Program-made: the position numbers and the translations under genes
The notes under the pieces: model-generated
What the model saw: the letters and a program-made list of their open reading frames with translations, nothing else
What the model was told of the DNA's origin: nothing
Databases searched by the model: none
Source: Hyphomicrobiales bacterium
GTDB taxonomy: Bacteria > Pseudomonadota > Alphaproteobacteria > Rhizobiales > Rhizobiaceae
Reading direction: 5' to 3'
NCBI GenBank assembly: GCA_900470805.1
Contig: UCCA01000003.1
Location: forward strand, 262,110 to 326,109
Length of the DNA: 64,000 nucleotides
Shown: positions 55,291 through 64,000 of the stretch, one piece after another
How the letters are laid out: every line of letters begins with the position of its first letter
Numbering within the stretch: position 1 is the stretch's first letter

Positions 55291-55629
55291 ATGATCCGCA
55301 CTCTCATCATGACGGGCGCTCTGGCGCTTTCGGCAACGCTGGCGCAGGCCGAGGAACCGATCCTCGGCAACTGGAAGACGGTCGCTGGCGACACAGCCGT
55401 GATCGCCTCGTGCGGCGGCAGCTACTGCATTACATTGAAAACCGGGAAATATGCCGGACGCAAGATCGGCACGCTGGCCGGCACGGGCGGCAGCTACACC
55501 GGCGAGATCACCGATCCGACCAACGACAAGACATACAGCGGCTCTGGCACGATCGATGGAAACTCGCTGAAGATGAAGGGCTGCGTGCTCGCCGTTCTCT
55601 GCAAGTCGCAGACGTGGACGCGGCTCTAG
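55291..55629 (+). CDS. DUF2147-like exported protein
   Basis: A 112-residue protein with a signal peptide (about 1-20, ending TLAQA). The mature part is a short beta-rich domain with ILGNWKT near the N-terminus and GNSLKMKGCVLAVLCKSQTW near the end, typical of DUF2147. Cysteines C41, C47 and two late ones suggest disulfides. It is probably periplasmic; the function is unknown. The ATG fits the signal peptide, with GGGAGG upstream. Confidence 0.8.
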   Translation: MIRTLIMTGALALSATLAQAEEPILGNWKTVAGDTAVIASCGGSYCITLKTGKYAGRKIGTLAGTGGSYTGEITDPTNDKTYSGSGTIDGNSLKMKGCVLAVLCKSQTWTRL

Positions 55630-55841
55630 CGTCAAGCAACGATGCGACGGTCGCGACCGTCGCACTCGACCCCGACCCGTTCCCGCTTTCATGAACGGCG
55701 GATGAACCGGCATCTCAGCGTCGGTTCAGCCGGACCATGGCAAAACCATGTCATTCTAAAGTGATCGCCCGACACCAGACATCGGCCACGCACTTTGCAA
55801 CCCGAACCTTCGATATGGGCAAGGACATGGACGTGCTTATC

Positions 55842-56003
55842 ATGGCAAGACGTTTCACCATCATTACGCTGTTCGCAGCGATCTTCGCCTTCTCGTTCTC
55901 GGCCGCCGTCAACCGCAATGCCGGCGGCGGTGCGCAGTCGCATTTCGGCGCGAACTACACCTGCACGGATCGTTTCAGCCCGACTTGCACCGCCTTGAAC
56001 TGA
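55842..56003 (+). CDS. Small exported hypothetical protein (53 residues)
   Basis: The frame starts MARRFTIITLFAAIFAFSFS, a signal-peptide-like stretch, and ends SHFGANYTCTDRFSPTCTAL with two cysteines. If real it is a tiny periplasmic or secreted peptide. Start choice is uncertain: ATGs at 55815 and 55827 are possible and no strong ribosome site stands out. It lies between the DUF2147 and amn genes. Confidence 0.4.
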   Translation: MARRFTIITLFAAIFAFSFSAAVNRNAGGGAQSHFGANYTCTDRFSPTCTALN

Positions 56004-56087
56004 CAAAGCCCCGGCCGCCGGTCATCTAATCCGGCGGTCTGCAATCAACGTCGTTTGCTTGTCAAAAACAACGCTCTATAATGTCTC

Positions 56088-57590
56088 ATGAGCAAACGAA
56101 TCTCTCCTTCTGCCGCCCTCGACATCTCATCCCCGACTCCGTTCGTGCCGAAGAGCTTCGACGATCCCGTCCAGGCTGTCGATGCGCTGACCGAGCTTTA
56201 CGAGCGCAATACGGCATTCCTGATCGAGAACTTCGCCGAACTGGCGAAGGGTGCGCCGATCACCTCGCGCTACCGCGCCTTCTATCCCCAGGTCAGCATC
56301 GAGACGACGAGCTTCGGGCATATCGACACCCGCCTGTCCTACGGCCATGTGACGGCACCCGGGATCTACACGACGACGATCACCCGCCCATCGCTGTTCC
56401 GACACTATCTGAAAGAACAGCTCGGGCACTTGATGCGCAATCACAATGTGCCCGTCGTCGTCTCCGAATCGACGACGCCGATCCCTTTGCATTTCGCCTT
56501 TGGCGAGGGTGCGCATGTCGAGGCATCGGCGTCCGCCTTCGTCGACGTGCCGATGCGCGACCTGTTCGACACGCCTGACCTCAACACCACCGACGACGAG
56601 ATCGCCAATGGCGAATATATCCCGCCGCCGGGTGAGCCCTCGCCGCTGGCGCCGTTCACGGCACAGCGCATCGACTACTCGCTGGCGCGGCTATCTCACT
56701 ATACGGCGACCAGCGCGCAGCACTTCCAGAACTTCGTGCTGTTCACGAACTACCAGTTCTACATCGATGAGTTCTGCGCCTGGGCGCGCAAATTGATGGC
56801 CGATGGCGGCGATGGATACACCTGCTTTGTCGAGCCCGGCAACATCATCACGCACGCCGGGTCGAGCACGCCTGAAACGGATGTCGCCTTCACGCGTCTG
56901 CCGCAGATGCCGGCCTATCATCTGAAAAAGAAGGGGCATGCCGGGATCACCATGATCAACATCGGCGTCGGCCCCTCCAATGCCAAGACGATCACCGACC
57001 ACGTCGCCGTGTTGCGCCCGCATGCCTGGCTGATGCTCGGCCACTGCGCCGGCCTGCGCAACAGCCAGCGACTTGGTGATTATGTGCTGGCGCATGCCTA
57101 TATGCGCGAGGACCACGTTCTCGACGACGACCTGCCGGTCTGGGTGCCGATCCCGGCTCTGGCCGAAGTGCAGGTTGCGCTGGAGGCTGCCGTGGCCGAG
57201 ATCACCGGATACGAGGGCTTCGAGTTGAAGCGCATCATGCGCACCGGCACCGTCGGCACGATCGACAACCGCAATTGGGAACTGCGCGATCAGCGCGGGC
57301 CGGTGAAACGGCTGTCCCAGGCGCGCGCCATCGCGCTCGACATGGAATCGGCGACCATTGCCGCCAACGGCTTCCGCTTCCGCGTGCCCTACGGAACGCT
57401 GCTGTGCGTCTCCGACAAGCCACTGCATGGCGAGCTGAAGCTGCCGGGCATGGCCACGAACTTCTACCGGACACAGGTAAACCAGCATCTGCAGATCGGT
57501 ATTCGCGCCGTGCAGAAGCTGGCCGCGATGCCGCCGGAAACGCTGCATTCGCGCAAGCTCCGCAGCTTCTTTGAGACGGCCTTCCAATAG
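56088..57590 (+). CDS. amn: AMP nucleosidase
   Basis: A 500-residue enzyme that splits AMP into adenine and ribose 5-phosphate, lowering the AMP pool. The N-terminal AMP-binding/regulatory domain (about 20-190) precedes a nucleoside phosphorylase-like catalytic domain (about 265-490). The latter has INIGVGPSNAKTITDHVAVL, MLGHCAGLRNSQRLGDYVLA and the ALDMESATIAANGFRF motif with its catalytic glutamate. Length and order match E. coli Amn. It is monocistronic, ahead of a convergent membrane protein gene. Confidence 0.95.
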   Translation: MSKRISPSAALDISSPTPFVPKSFDDPVQAVDALTELYERNTAFLIENFAELAKGAPITSRYRAFYPQVSIETTSFGHIDTRLSYGHVTAPGIYTTTITRPSLFRHYLKEQLGHLMRNHNVPVVVSESTTPIPLHFAFGEGAHVEASASAFVDVPMRDLFDTPDLNTTDDEIANGEYIPPPGEPSPLAPFTAQRIDYSLARLSHYTATSAQHFQNFVLFTNYQFYIDEFCAWARKLMADGGDGYTCFVEPGNIITHAGSSTPETDVAFTRLPQMPAYHLKKKGHAGITMINIGVGPSNAKTITDHVAVLRPHAWLMLGHCAGLRNSQRLGDYVLAHAYMREDHVLDDDLPVWVPIPALAEVQVALEAAVAEITGYEGFELKRIMRTGTVGTIDNRNWELRDQRGPVKRLSQARAIALDMESATIAANGFRFRVPYGTLLCVSDKPLHGELKLPGMATNFYRTQVNQHLQIGIRAVQKLAAMPPETLHSRKLRSFFETAFQ

Positions 57591-57619
57591 GCCGGCTCGC
57601 TGCCAGCTTTCTGAGTTGA

Positions 57620-58579
57620 TCAGGACTTGCGGCGGCCGAGCGGAAGCGAGATCGCCGTACCTGTGAGCGCGGACACGATGATCAGCAGATGCGCGTTGAT
57701 ACTGGCTTGGGCAAGTGACGCCAGTGCAGCCGCTTCGCTGGGCGCTCCCAAGGCGACCGCCCCTGCCGTAATGCCGGCCGGATAGGTGCCCACCCCTCCC
57801 GGTGCATGCATCGGAAGGACGGAGGACAATTCGCCGCCTAGCGCACCGCCAAAGCTTGCCGCCATCGGCAGCACGCCCATCAGTCGCAGGGCCCATGCCA
57901 GCACCAGCACCTTCACCAGCCAGTTGACGACGGTCATGCCCCAGGCGCGGGCAAAGGCCACGGCATCAGAAGGCAGGCCGTTCTCGATCTCGGTGACAAA
58001 GCGCTGAAGCTTTGCCGGCAGGCGTTTGGCGGCCAAACCAAGCAGCGGCTTGCGCAGCGCGAAGGCGGCGACCGGCAACAACAGGAACACGGCCCAAGCA
58101 AACCATGCAAGCACCGCGTGCGACGACGCCATGGCGAAGCCGATACCGGCGGCGGCCAGCAGCGCGTGGAGATCGAGAAGCCGCATTACCAGCAAGGCCG
58201 ACGTGCCGCGCGTCAGGGGAATTGCAAACTCCGTGCGCATCAGCAGCGGAAAACTGGTTTCGCCGGCGCGGAAGGGCAGCATGATGTTCAGCAGGTTGTG
58301 AACCTGGGTGACGCGAAACAAGGATCCAAAGCGGCCGCGCGTCTCATGCGGGAAGTAATCGTAGATGCGCCAGGTACGCAGGAAATAAGTGGCGGTCAGA
58401 AGCACGAGTGCCGCGACGATCGGAAAGACGCCGACTGACGCCCATTGCGCCAGGATCGAAGACCAGCCCCAGAACCATTCAATGAAGATGGCGTAAGCCA
58501 GAACAATTATGACAGTGAACAGCGGCATGCGATTGCGCGCAAACCAGGATTGTCGGCTGGCAACCACCGGAGACTTCAT
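57620..58579 (-). CDS. Lysylphosphatidylglycerol synthase TM-like (UPF0104) flippase-like protein
   Basis: A 319-residue membrane protein with about eight helices, of the group related to the flippase part of MprF and to hopanoid/lipid flippase-like proteins. Landmarks are FLRTWRIYDYFP, NIMLPFRAGETSFP near residue 100 and the conserved ELSSVLPMHAPGGVGTYPAG near residue 250. The gene diverges from the GT2 gene by 66 bases. It may move a lipid-linked sugar or lipid across the inner membrane for the adjacent transferases; this is inferred from context. Confidence 0.82.
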   Translation of the reverse strand: MKSPVVASRQSWFARNRMPLFTVIIVLAYAIFIEWFWGWSSILAQWASVGVFPIVAALVLLTATYFLRTWRIYDYFPHETRGRFGSLFRVTQVHNLLNIMLPFRAGETSFPLLMRTEFAIPLTRGTSALLVMRLLDLHALLAAAGIGFAMASSHAVLAWFAWAVFLLLPVAAFALRKPLLGLAAKRLPAKLQRFVTEIENGLPSDAVAFARAWGMTVVNWLVKVLVLAWALRLMGVLPMAASFGGALGGELSSVLPMHAPGGVGTYPAGITAGAVALGAPSEAAALASLAQASINAHLLIIVSALTGTAISLPLGRRKS

Positions 58580-58645
58580 GTACTAGCTTCCTGCCTTCGG
58601 CCGACAGAAGAGCGGCACCACTGGGCGGCGTTTTAGGAGAAATAC

Positions 58646-59665
58646 GTGTTGCAGACAACGGCTGAGTCACTTTCCGGCGTGATCGACGCCACCGCTCCGC
58701 TCGAACTATCGCTGGTCGTGCCCATCTTCAACGAAGAGGAGAGCGTCGGGCCGCTGGTCGATCGCATCTGCACGGCGATGACGGGCTACCAGAGCCGATG
58801 GGAACTGATCCTGGTCGATGACGGCAGCACCGATGCGACCTTGGTAAACGCGCGCAAGTATGTCGATCGCGAAGGCTTGTCGCTGAAGATCGTCGCACTG
58901 CAACGCAATTTCGGCCAGACGGCCGCCATGCAGGCTGGTATCGACACCGCGACCGGCCGCCTGATCGCCACCATGGACGGCGACCTGCAGAACGATCCCA
59001 ACGATATTCCCGGCATGGTCGCCGAACTCGAGCGCCGCGAACTCGACCTTCTCGTCGGCTGGCGCAAGAACCGGCAGGACGGGCTGCTGCTGCGCAAGAT
59101 TCCCTCCTGGTGCGCAAACTACCTGATCGGCCGCATTACCGGCGTGAAGCTGCACGACTACGGCTGCAGCCTGAAGATCTACCGCGCCGAGATCATCAAG
59201 CAGGTCAAGCTGATGGGCGAGATGCACCGCTTCATCCCCGCCTGGGTCGCGGGCGTCGTTCCCAGCTCGCGCATCGGCGAAATGGTCGTCACCCATCACG
59301 CGCGCCAGCATGGCCAGTCGAAGTACGGCATTTCGCGCACGTTCCGCGTCATCCTCGACCTGCTCTCGGTAATGTTCTTCATGCGCTACAAGGCGCGCCC
59401 CGGTCACTTCTTCGGCTCGCTCGGCCTTGGCCTCGGCGCGCTGTCGGGATTGATCCTGCTTTATTTGTTCTTCGACAAGTTTATCATGGGCAACGACATC
59501 GGCACACGTCCGATGCTGATGGTCGGCGTCGTCCTGCTGTTGTCTTCGGTGCAGCTGATCACGACAGGCATTCTGGCCGAGATGATCGCGCGGACATACT
59601 ACCGCGACGACGAGTCGCCGAACTACATTGTCCAGAAGATCTTTGGTGGCAGCGAGAATGCGTAA
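58646..59665 (+). CDS. GT2 polyprenyl-phosphate glycosyltransferase (ArnC/DPM-like)
   Basis: A 339-residue GT-A enzyme. The GT2 domain (about 20-245) shows LVVPIFNEEE, LVDDGSTD, the acidic MDGDLQNDP and QSKYGISRTF. Two C-terminal membrane helices (about 250-320) anchor it. Such enzymes move a sugar from a nucleotide to polyprenyl phosphate for periplasmic transfer, as in lipid A or LPS modification. The start is GTG with AGGAGA 5 bases upstream. It overlaps the GT39 gene by 8 bases, so the two form one pathway. Confidence 0.9.
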   Translation: MLQTTAESLSGVIDATAPLELSLVVPIFNEEESVGPLVDRICTAMTGYQSRWELILVDDGSTDATLVNARKYVDREGLSLKIVALQRNFGQTAAMQAGIDTATGRLIATMDGDLQNDPNDIPGMVAELERRELDLLVGWRKNRQDGLLLRKIPSWCANYLIGRITGVKLHDYGCSLKIYRAEIIKQVKLMGEMHRFIPAWVAGVVPSSRIGEMVVTHHARQHGQSKYGISRTFRVILDLLSVMFFMRYKARPGHFFGSLGLGLGALSGLILLYLFFDKFIMGNDIGTRPMLMVGVVLLLSSVQLITTGILAEMIARTYYRDDESPNYIVQKIFGGSENA

Positions 59666-61157
59666 TCTGCTGGTGCGCAAGCCCGATGCCGTCATCTGGC
59701 TTCTGGCTGGCTATTTTCTTCTGGGCTTTCTCATCCGCGTCTTTGTCCTGCCGGATGCACTGCGTGTCGATGAATCGCAGCAGGCCTTCTTCTCGCAGTG
59801 GCTAACGACCGGCTACGACACGCAGCCGCCGCTGTTCAACTGGCTGCAGTCCATCTTCGTTTCGATTTTCGGCCTGTCGGTCGCAATGGTGGCGGCGCCG
59901 AAAAGCATCGTGCTGTTCCTGCTCTTCGTCACCTATTACCAGCTTGCCAAGCTGGTGCTCGAAGACCGCCTGTTTGCCGTTATCGCGACGCTAACGCTGC
60001 TGACGATCCCGCAGGTCTTCTGGCAGGCGCAGCGCGATTTGACCCATACGGTCATGCAGATGCTGATGATCAACCTGCTGCTGTGGAGCACGATCAAGAC
60101 AATCAAGGCGCCATCGCTCGCCTCCTACCTGATGATCGGTGTGTCCCTGGCGCTGGGCATGATGTCCAAGTACAATTTCGCGCTGGTCGTCGTCGGTACG
60201 CTGGTGGCTGTCTGGCTGCATCCCGAGGGCAAGGCGCGCCTGTTTGACCGCCGCTTCCTGCTGTCGATCGCGGTCTCGCTGCTTCTCTTCCTTCCACACG
60301 GACTCTGGCTGATCGACAACGTCGGTGTCGCCTCCGATCGAACGTTGAGCATGATGGCGACGGATGCGCCCGCCAGCGCGCTGGCAAAGTTCTTCAAGGG
60401 TCCTTACGAGTTCTTCGAACTTGTTGTCGTCATCCTTGGGCCGAGCTTCCTCGTCTACAGCATCGTCTTCGGCAAACCTTTCATCCGCAACCTAAGGACT
60501 TCAACGGTCTGGTCGCGGTTCTTCGACACCGTCTTCCTGGTGATCGCCCTCTCCGTCCTGGCGATGGTCTTCGCCATTGGCATCACGGCCATGCGCGACC
60601 GCTGGATGCTGCCGTTCCTGTTCATTGCACCCATCGCATGGTGCGTGAAGATGGAAGCAGGTGGCGTGAAGTCGCGGGACTTCGCGAAGCGGTTCTTCTG
60701 GGCGCCTTTCGTCGTGATCGCGCTTACGCTGCCGATGTTCGCGCTGCGGCCGACCATGCCGCTGCTGTTCGGACGCTACGAGAACCTCAACATCCCCTAT
60801 GGCGATTTCGTCGATCAGATCGTATCCGCCGAGGGAAAGACGCCAGGTCTGCTTATCACCGACGGCTGGCTGACGTCGGGCAACCTGCACCTGCAGCTCC
60901 CCGATGTTCCCGCCATGTCCACATTCTTCGGCAACCTGAAGATTGGCTACGAATGGACAGCCGAAAAGCCGATCCTCGTCGCCTGGTTCGTGGATGACGG
61001 CAAAAACACCCTGCCGCCATCTTTGGACGACTGGATCCGCAGCAATCTCGGCCCGCAGTATGTGCCCGCAGAAGTGAAGAGCGCCAATGTTCCTTACACC
61101 CACGGTCGGCCGGAAGACACGCGGGCGTTCGGGTACGTCTGGATTTATCCGAAATAG
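59658..61157 (+). CDS. GT39/ArnT-like GT-C membrane glycosyltransferase
   Basis: A 499-residue membrane enzyme with roughly ten helices of the PMT_2/ArnT class. The first periplasmic loop carries ALRVDESQQAFFSQWL and GYDTQPPLFNWLQ, matching the DE motif and QPPL pocket of the family. It should transfer a sugar from a polyprenyl-phosphate donor, made by the preceding GT2, to an envelope acceptor such as lipid A, LPS core or another glycan. The sugar and acceptor cannot be read from sequence. The ATG overlaps the GT2 stop by 8 bases. Confidence 0.9.
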   Translation: MRNLLVRKPDAVIWLLAGYFLLGFLIRVFVLPDALRVDESQQAFFSQWLTTGYDTQPPLFNWLQSIFVSIFGLSVAMVAAPKSIVLFLLFVTYYQLAKLVLEDRLFAVIATLTLLTIPQVFWQAQRDLTHTVMQMLMINLLLWSTIKTIKAPSLASYLMIGVSLALGMMSKYNFALVVVGTLVAVWLHPEGKARLFDRRFLLSIAVSLLLFLPHGLWLIDNVGVASDRTLSMMATDAPASALAKFFKGPYEFFELVVVILGPSFLVYSIVFGKPFIRNLRTSTVWSRFFDTVFLVIALSVLAMVFAIGITAMRDRWMLPFLFIAPIAWCVKMEAGGVKSRDFAKRFFWAPFVVIALTLPMFALRPTMPLLFGRYENLNIPYGDFVDQIVSAEGKTPGLLITDGWLTSGNLHLQLPDVPAMSTFFGNLKIGYEWTAEKPILVAWFVDDGKNTLPPSLDDWIRSNLGPQYVPAEVKSANVPYTHGRPEDTRAFGYVWIYPK

Positions 61158-61164
61158 ACTTCGA

Positions 61165-62532
61165 TCAGCCCTTCAATTCTTTCCAGGCAGCGTCTAGCGC
61201 AAGCTTGGTGATACGGCCCATCTCATCGACTTCCGCATGGCTGATCACCAGCGGCGGCGAGGCGAGCATGCGGTCGCCGGTGGCGCGCAGCACAAGGCCG
61301 TTGGCGAGCGCGTGGTTGCGGACGAGCGCACCGACCGCATCCGGCTTTTCGAAGCGGGTTCGGTTCGGTTTATCCGATGTCAGCTGTAGGGCGCCCATCA
61401 GGCCGATGCTGACGGACTCACCGACGAGATCGTGATCGCCGAGCGCGCCCCAGACCTTGGCGAAATAGGGGCCTATATCGTGGCGAACGCGCTCGATCAG
61501 CTTCTCGTCCTCGATGATGCGCAGGTTCTCGAGAGCGGCGGCGGCGCAGACGGGATGGCCGGAATAGGTGAAGCCGTGGTTGAAATCGCCAACCTCGTCG
61601 ATCAGCACATCGGCGATGCGATCGCTGACCAGCACGCCGCCGATCGGAAGATAACCTGACGACAGGCCCTTGGCGATCGGCGCCAGATCGGGCTCGACGC
61701 CGAAATACTGATGGCCGAACCATTCGCCCAAGCGCCCGAAGCCGCAGATTACTTCGTCCGCGACGAGCAGGATGTTGCGGGCCTTGCAGATGCGGGCGAT
61801 CTCCGGCCAGTAAGTCTCCGGCGGGATGATGACGCCGCCGGCGCCCTGCACCGGTTCGGCGACGAAGGCCGCGACATTGTCCTCCCCGAGCTCGTCGATC
61901 TTCGCTTCCAGTTCGCGGGCCACCTTCAGACCGAATTCGGCCGGTGAAAGCTCGCCGCCCTCGCCATACCAGTAGGGTTGGCCGATATGGACGATGCCAG
62001 GGATCGGCAGGTCGCCCTGCTCATGCATGTATTTCATGCCGCCAAGGCTGGCGCCGGCAACGGTCGAGCCGTGGTAGCCGTTCTTGCGCGAGATGACGAT
62101 CTTCTTGGAAGGCTGGCCGATGGCGCTCCAGTAGACGCGCGCCATGCGGAACCACGTATCATTCGCCTCAGAGCCTGAACCGGTGAAGAAGACGTGGTTG
62201 AAACGCGGCCCGGCGTGCGACGTGACCTTTTCGGCAAGGAGCGTCGCCGGTGTCGTCGTGGTGCCGAAGAAGGTGTTGTAATAGGGCAGCTCGTTCATCT
62301 GCCGCGTGACGGCGTCGGTGATCTCCTTGCGGCCATAGCCGACATTGACGCACCAAAGACCGGCAAAGCCGTCGAGGTATTTGCGGCCGTGATTGTCCCA
62401 GATGTGCACCCCCTCGCCGCGCTGGATGATGCGGGTGCCATCGGCATTCAGCTTCTTCATGTCCGAGAACGGATGCAGATGATGAGCGGCATCGATGGCT
62501 GCGAGATTGGAGCGCGGGTAAGTATCGGACAT
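61165..62532 (-). CDS. spuC: Putrescine--pyruvate aminotransferase-like enzyme (SpuC type)
   Basis: A 455-residue class III omega-aminotransferase. The PLP-binding lysine is in APIAKGLSSGYLPIGG near residue 287. GSGSEANDTWFRMAR near 118, LLVADEVICGFGR near 255 and NGYHGSTVAGASLGG are also present. The close match in layout to SpuC and its divergent pairing with a glutamylpolyamine synthetase gene suggest putrescine or polyamine catabolism. Other omega-amino acids are possible substrates. Its gene ends 7 bases from the GT39 stop, convergently. Confidence 0.85.
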   Translation of the reverse strand: MSDTYPRSNLAAIDAAHHLHPFSDMKKLNADGTRIIQRGEGVHIWDNHGRKYLDGFAGLWCVNVGYGRKEITDAVTRQMNELPYYNTFFGTTTTPATLLAEKVTSHAGPRFNHVFFTGSGSEANDTWFRMARVYWSAIGQPSKKIVISRKNGYHGSTVAGASLGGMKYMHEQGDLPIPGIVHIGQPYWYGEGGELSPAEFGLKVARELEAKIDELGEDNVAAFVAEPVQGAGGVIIPPETYWPEIARICKARNILLVADEVICGFGRLGEWFGHQYFGVEPDLAPIAKGLSSGYLPIGGVLVSDRIADVLIDEVGDFNHGFTYSGHPVCAAAALENLRIIEDEKLIERVRHDIGPYFAKVWGALGDHDLVGESVSIGLMGALQLTSDKPNRTRFEKPDAVGALVRNHALANGLVLRATGDRMLASPPLVISHAEVDEMGRITKLALDAAWKELKG

Positions 62533-62615
62533 GATTTGCTAAACACCCTCGGATATTGAAAGCCTCTTCCCAATGAGCTACGACCTTGGGCCTGTCCGCG
62601 GGGATTTTCAAGATC

Positions 62616-63968
62616 ATGACGACTGACAAACTGCATGGCAAAGCTGCGGGCGGCGACCCGCGCATCGAAATCCTGCTCGTCGGCATGAACGGCGACCTGC
62701 GCGGCAAACAGATTCCGCTGGAGGCTGAGAAAAAGGTCTGGGCCAGAGAAGTCCGCCTCCCCTCTTCCACGCAGTCTCTCGACATCTGGGGAGACGACAA
62801 CGACGACATCACGGGGCTGTCGCTTTCTGTCGGCGATCCCGACGGACAGTGCATTCCCGACAGGCGCAGCTTGACGCCAATTCCCTGGGCGCCCGAGGGC
62901 TCGGTGCAGGTGCTGGCGACGATGCACGAGTTCGACGGCACGCCCAGCTTCATGGATCCACGCGCGATCCTGTCATCGGTGCTGAAGCGCTACGCGGATC
63001 GCGGCCTGACGCCTGTTGTGGCGACCGAGCTTGAGTTTTATGTGGTTGCGCCGGAATGGCGGGAGACCGGGCGACCGACGCCACCGGCCTGCCTGACTTA
63101 CCAGGGCGAGCCCAACGGCTTCCAGCTTTACGACATGGGCGCTGTCGATGCGCTCGACAACTATTTGCAAACCGTACGCGCCTATGCGAGGGCGCAAGGA
63201 TTGCCTGCAGACGCAACGACGGCGGAATTCGGGCCCGGCCAGTTCGAGATCAACCTGCTGCACCGCCCGGACGCCTTGGCAGCGGCCGACGACTGCATCT
63301 ACCTGAAGCGGATCGTCGAACGCGCGGCACAGAAACACGGTCTGAAGTCGACCTGCATGGCCAAGCCCTATTCGGATCATGCCGGCTCCGGCCTGCATGT
63401 CCACGCCAGCATCCTTGACAGTCAAGGTCGCAATATCCTCGATGCCAATGGCGGCGAGCCGACGAAACTTAAATCGGTCTGCGCCGGCATGCTGCAGAGC
63501 ATGCGCGACGCGCAACTGGTGTTTGCGCCCTTCGCCAACTCCTACCGGCGCTTCCAGCCCGGCTCATTCGCGCCCGTCGACCTCACCTGGGGCTACGGTC
63601 ACCGCGGCACAGCGATCCGCATTCCAGACAGCAACGGACCTGCGGCCCGCATCGAGCACCGCGTCGCCGGAGCGGACGCCAACCCGTATCTGCTGCTGGC
63701 CGCCATTCTTGGCGGAATGCTGCTCGGACTGGACAAGGAGCTCGACCCCGGCGAGGAAACGACCCCTTCGCACATGCCTGAAAACACCACGAAGCTGACG
63801 CACGATTTCCTGACGGCGGTCGAGACCTTTCGGTCGTCGCCGTTCATCGCCGACGTCTTCGGCGAGGCCTATCAGAAGCTTTACGGCGATACCAAGCGCA
63901 AGGAAGCGATCACCTATCTCCGAACGGTTTCGGACTTCGACTACCGCACATACCTGCCGCGCCTCTGA
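62616..63968 (+). CDS. Glutamine synthetase family, probable gamma-glutamylpolyamine synthetase (PuuA-like)
   Basis: A 450-residue GS-fold ligase. Catalytic landmarks are TELEFYVVA near residue 141, GPGQFEINLLHR near 207, GSGLHVHAS (the ATP/glutamate histidine region) near 258, and RIEHRVAGADANPYL near 347. PuuA and relatives join glutamate to a polyamine. The N-terminus lacks a clear GS beta-grasp match but is of usual length. The ATG is chosen over an upstream TTG. The divergent SpuC gene lies across 83 bases, a shared promoter region. Confidence 0.86.
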   Translation: MTTDKLHGKAAGGDPRIEILLVGMNGDLRGKQIPLEAEKKVWAREVRLPSSTQSLDIWGDDNDDITGLSLSVGDPDGQCIPDRRSLTPIPWAPEGSVQVLATMHEFDGTPSFMDPRAILSSVLKRYADRGLTPVVATELEFYVVAPEWRETGRPTPPACLTYQGEPNGFQLYDMGAVDALDNYLQTVRAYARAQGLPADATTAEFGPGQFEINLLHRPDALAAADDCIYLKRIVERAAQKHGLKSTCMAKPYSDHAGSGLHVHASILDSQGRNILDANGGEPTKLKSVCAGMLQSMRDAQLVFAPFANSYRRFQPGSFAPVDLTWGYGHRGTAIRIPDSNGPAARIEHRVAGADANPYLLLAAILGGMLLGLDKELDPGEETTPSHMPENTTKLTHDFLTAVETFRSSPFIADVFGEAYQKLYGDTKRKEAITYLRTVSDFDYRTYLPRL

Positions 63969-64000
63969 GGCATCAGACAGATGGTTCGCGTCGCTCGGTC

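Overview
The window is chromosomal DNA of an alphaproteobacterium of the order Rhizobiales, most likely family Rhizobiaceae (Rhizobium/Ensifer/Agrobacterium group). This rests on the high GC content, the Omp2b-type porin, a single long Rsh protein, a DUF3563 micro-protein, a TIGR02301 protein, the iolR-iolC-iolD-iolE-iolB inositol cluster with an IolC fused to a DUF2090 domain, and two full CtrA-type boxes (TTAA-N7-TTAAC). No phage, insertion sequence, CRISPR array or rRNA was seen. One tRNA gene, tRNA-Ser(GCT), is present.

Layout. 1-3090: a tightly overlapping set (DUF559 nuclease, three tandem GFA-type zinc proteins, proline iminopeptidase) bounded on both sides by direct copies of a palindromic intergenic repeat. 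3124-9429: citramalate synthase, a PCMT-like methyltransferase, RarD, a LOG-family hydrolase and a LysM protein with mirrored internal repeats. 9634-13514: an Atm1-type ABC exporter, then psd and pssA (phosphatidylethanolamine synthesis) and a 46-residue protein. 13515-20890: LysE-type exporter, SRAP/YedK protein, YnfA, Nudix, TIGR02301, a pair of genes behind a CtrA box, then YgfZ, HD and phosphatase genes joined by stop/start overlaps, MscS and SodC. 21012-26013: EF-hand protein, GGDEF-EAL protein with a GSDEF motif, HD hydrolase, MOSC protein, RecO. 26085-34301: receiver protein, Crp/Fnr regulator, era, rnc, lepB, acpS, DUF2062, DUF3563, rsh and rpoZ, nearly all on the minus strand, with clear terminators after era and after rpoZ. 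34584-41111: NYN nuclease, smpB, dapA, soluble lytic transglycosylase, a frameshifted alpha/beta hydrolase and the porin. 41669-50482: tRNA-Ser, a ferredoxin-reductase-like flavoprotein and the inositol cluster. 50554-57590: small stress, PilZ and hypothetical genes, a HisC-like aminotransferase and AMP nucleosidase. 57620-61157: a flippase-like membrane protein, a GT2 and a GT39 enzyme, probably acting on a polyprenyl-linked sugar for the envelope. 61165-63968: a divergent SpuC/PuuA-like polyamine catabolism pair.

How the genes work together. The inositol genes form a catabolic unit whose regulator gene and first enzyme gene are each preceded by a shared GGAA-N6-TTTC sequence, a likely IolR operator. 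The lepB-rnc-era block and the rsh/rpoZ region are housekeeping (secretion, RNA processing, ribosome assembly, stringent response). The most unusual items are the repeat-bounded DUF559/GFA cassette, the mirrored A-B-B-A LysM protein, the two CtrA boxes next to uncharacterised genes, and the repeated putative IolR operators. Most of the window is ordinary core genome, and I do not claim a wholly new system.
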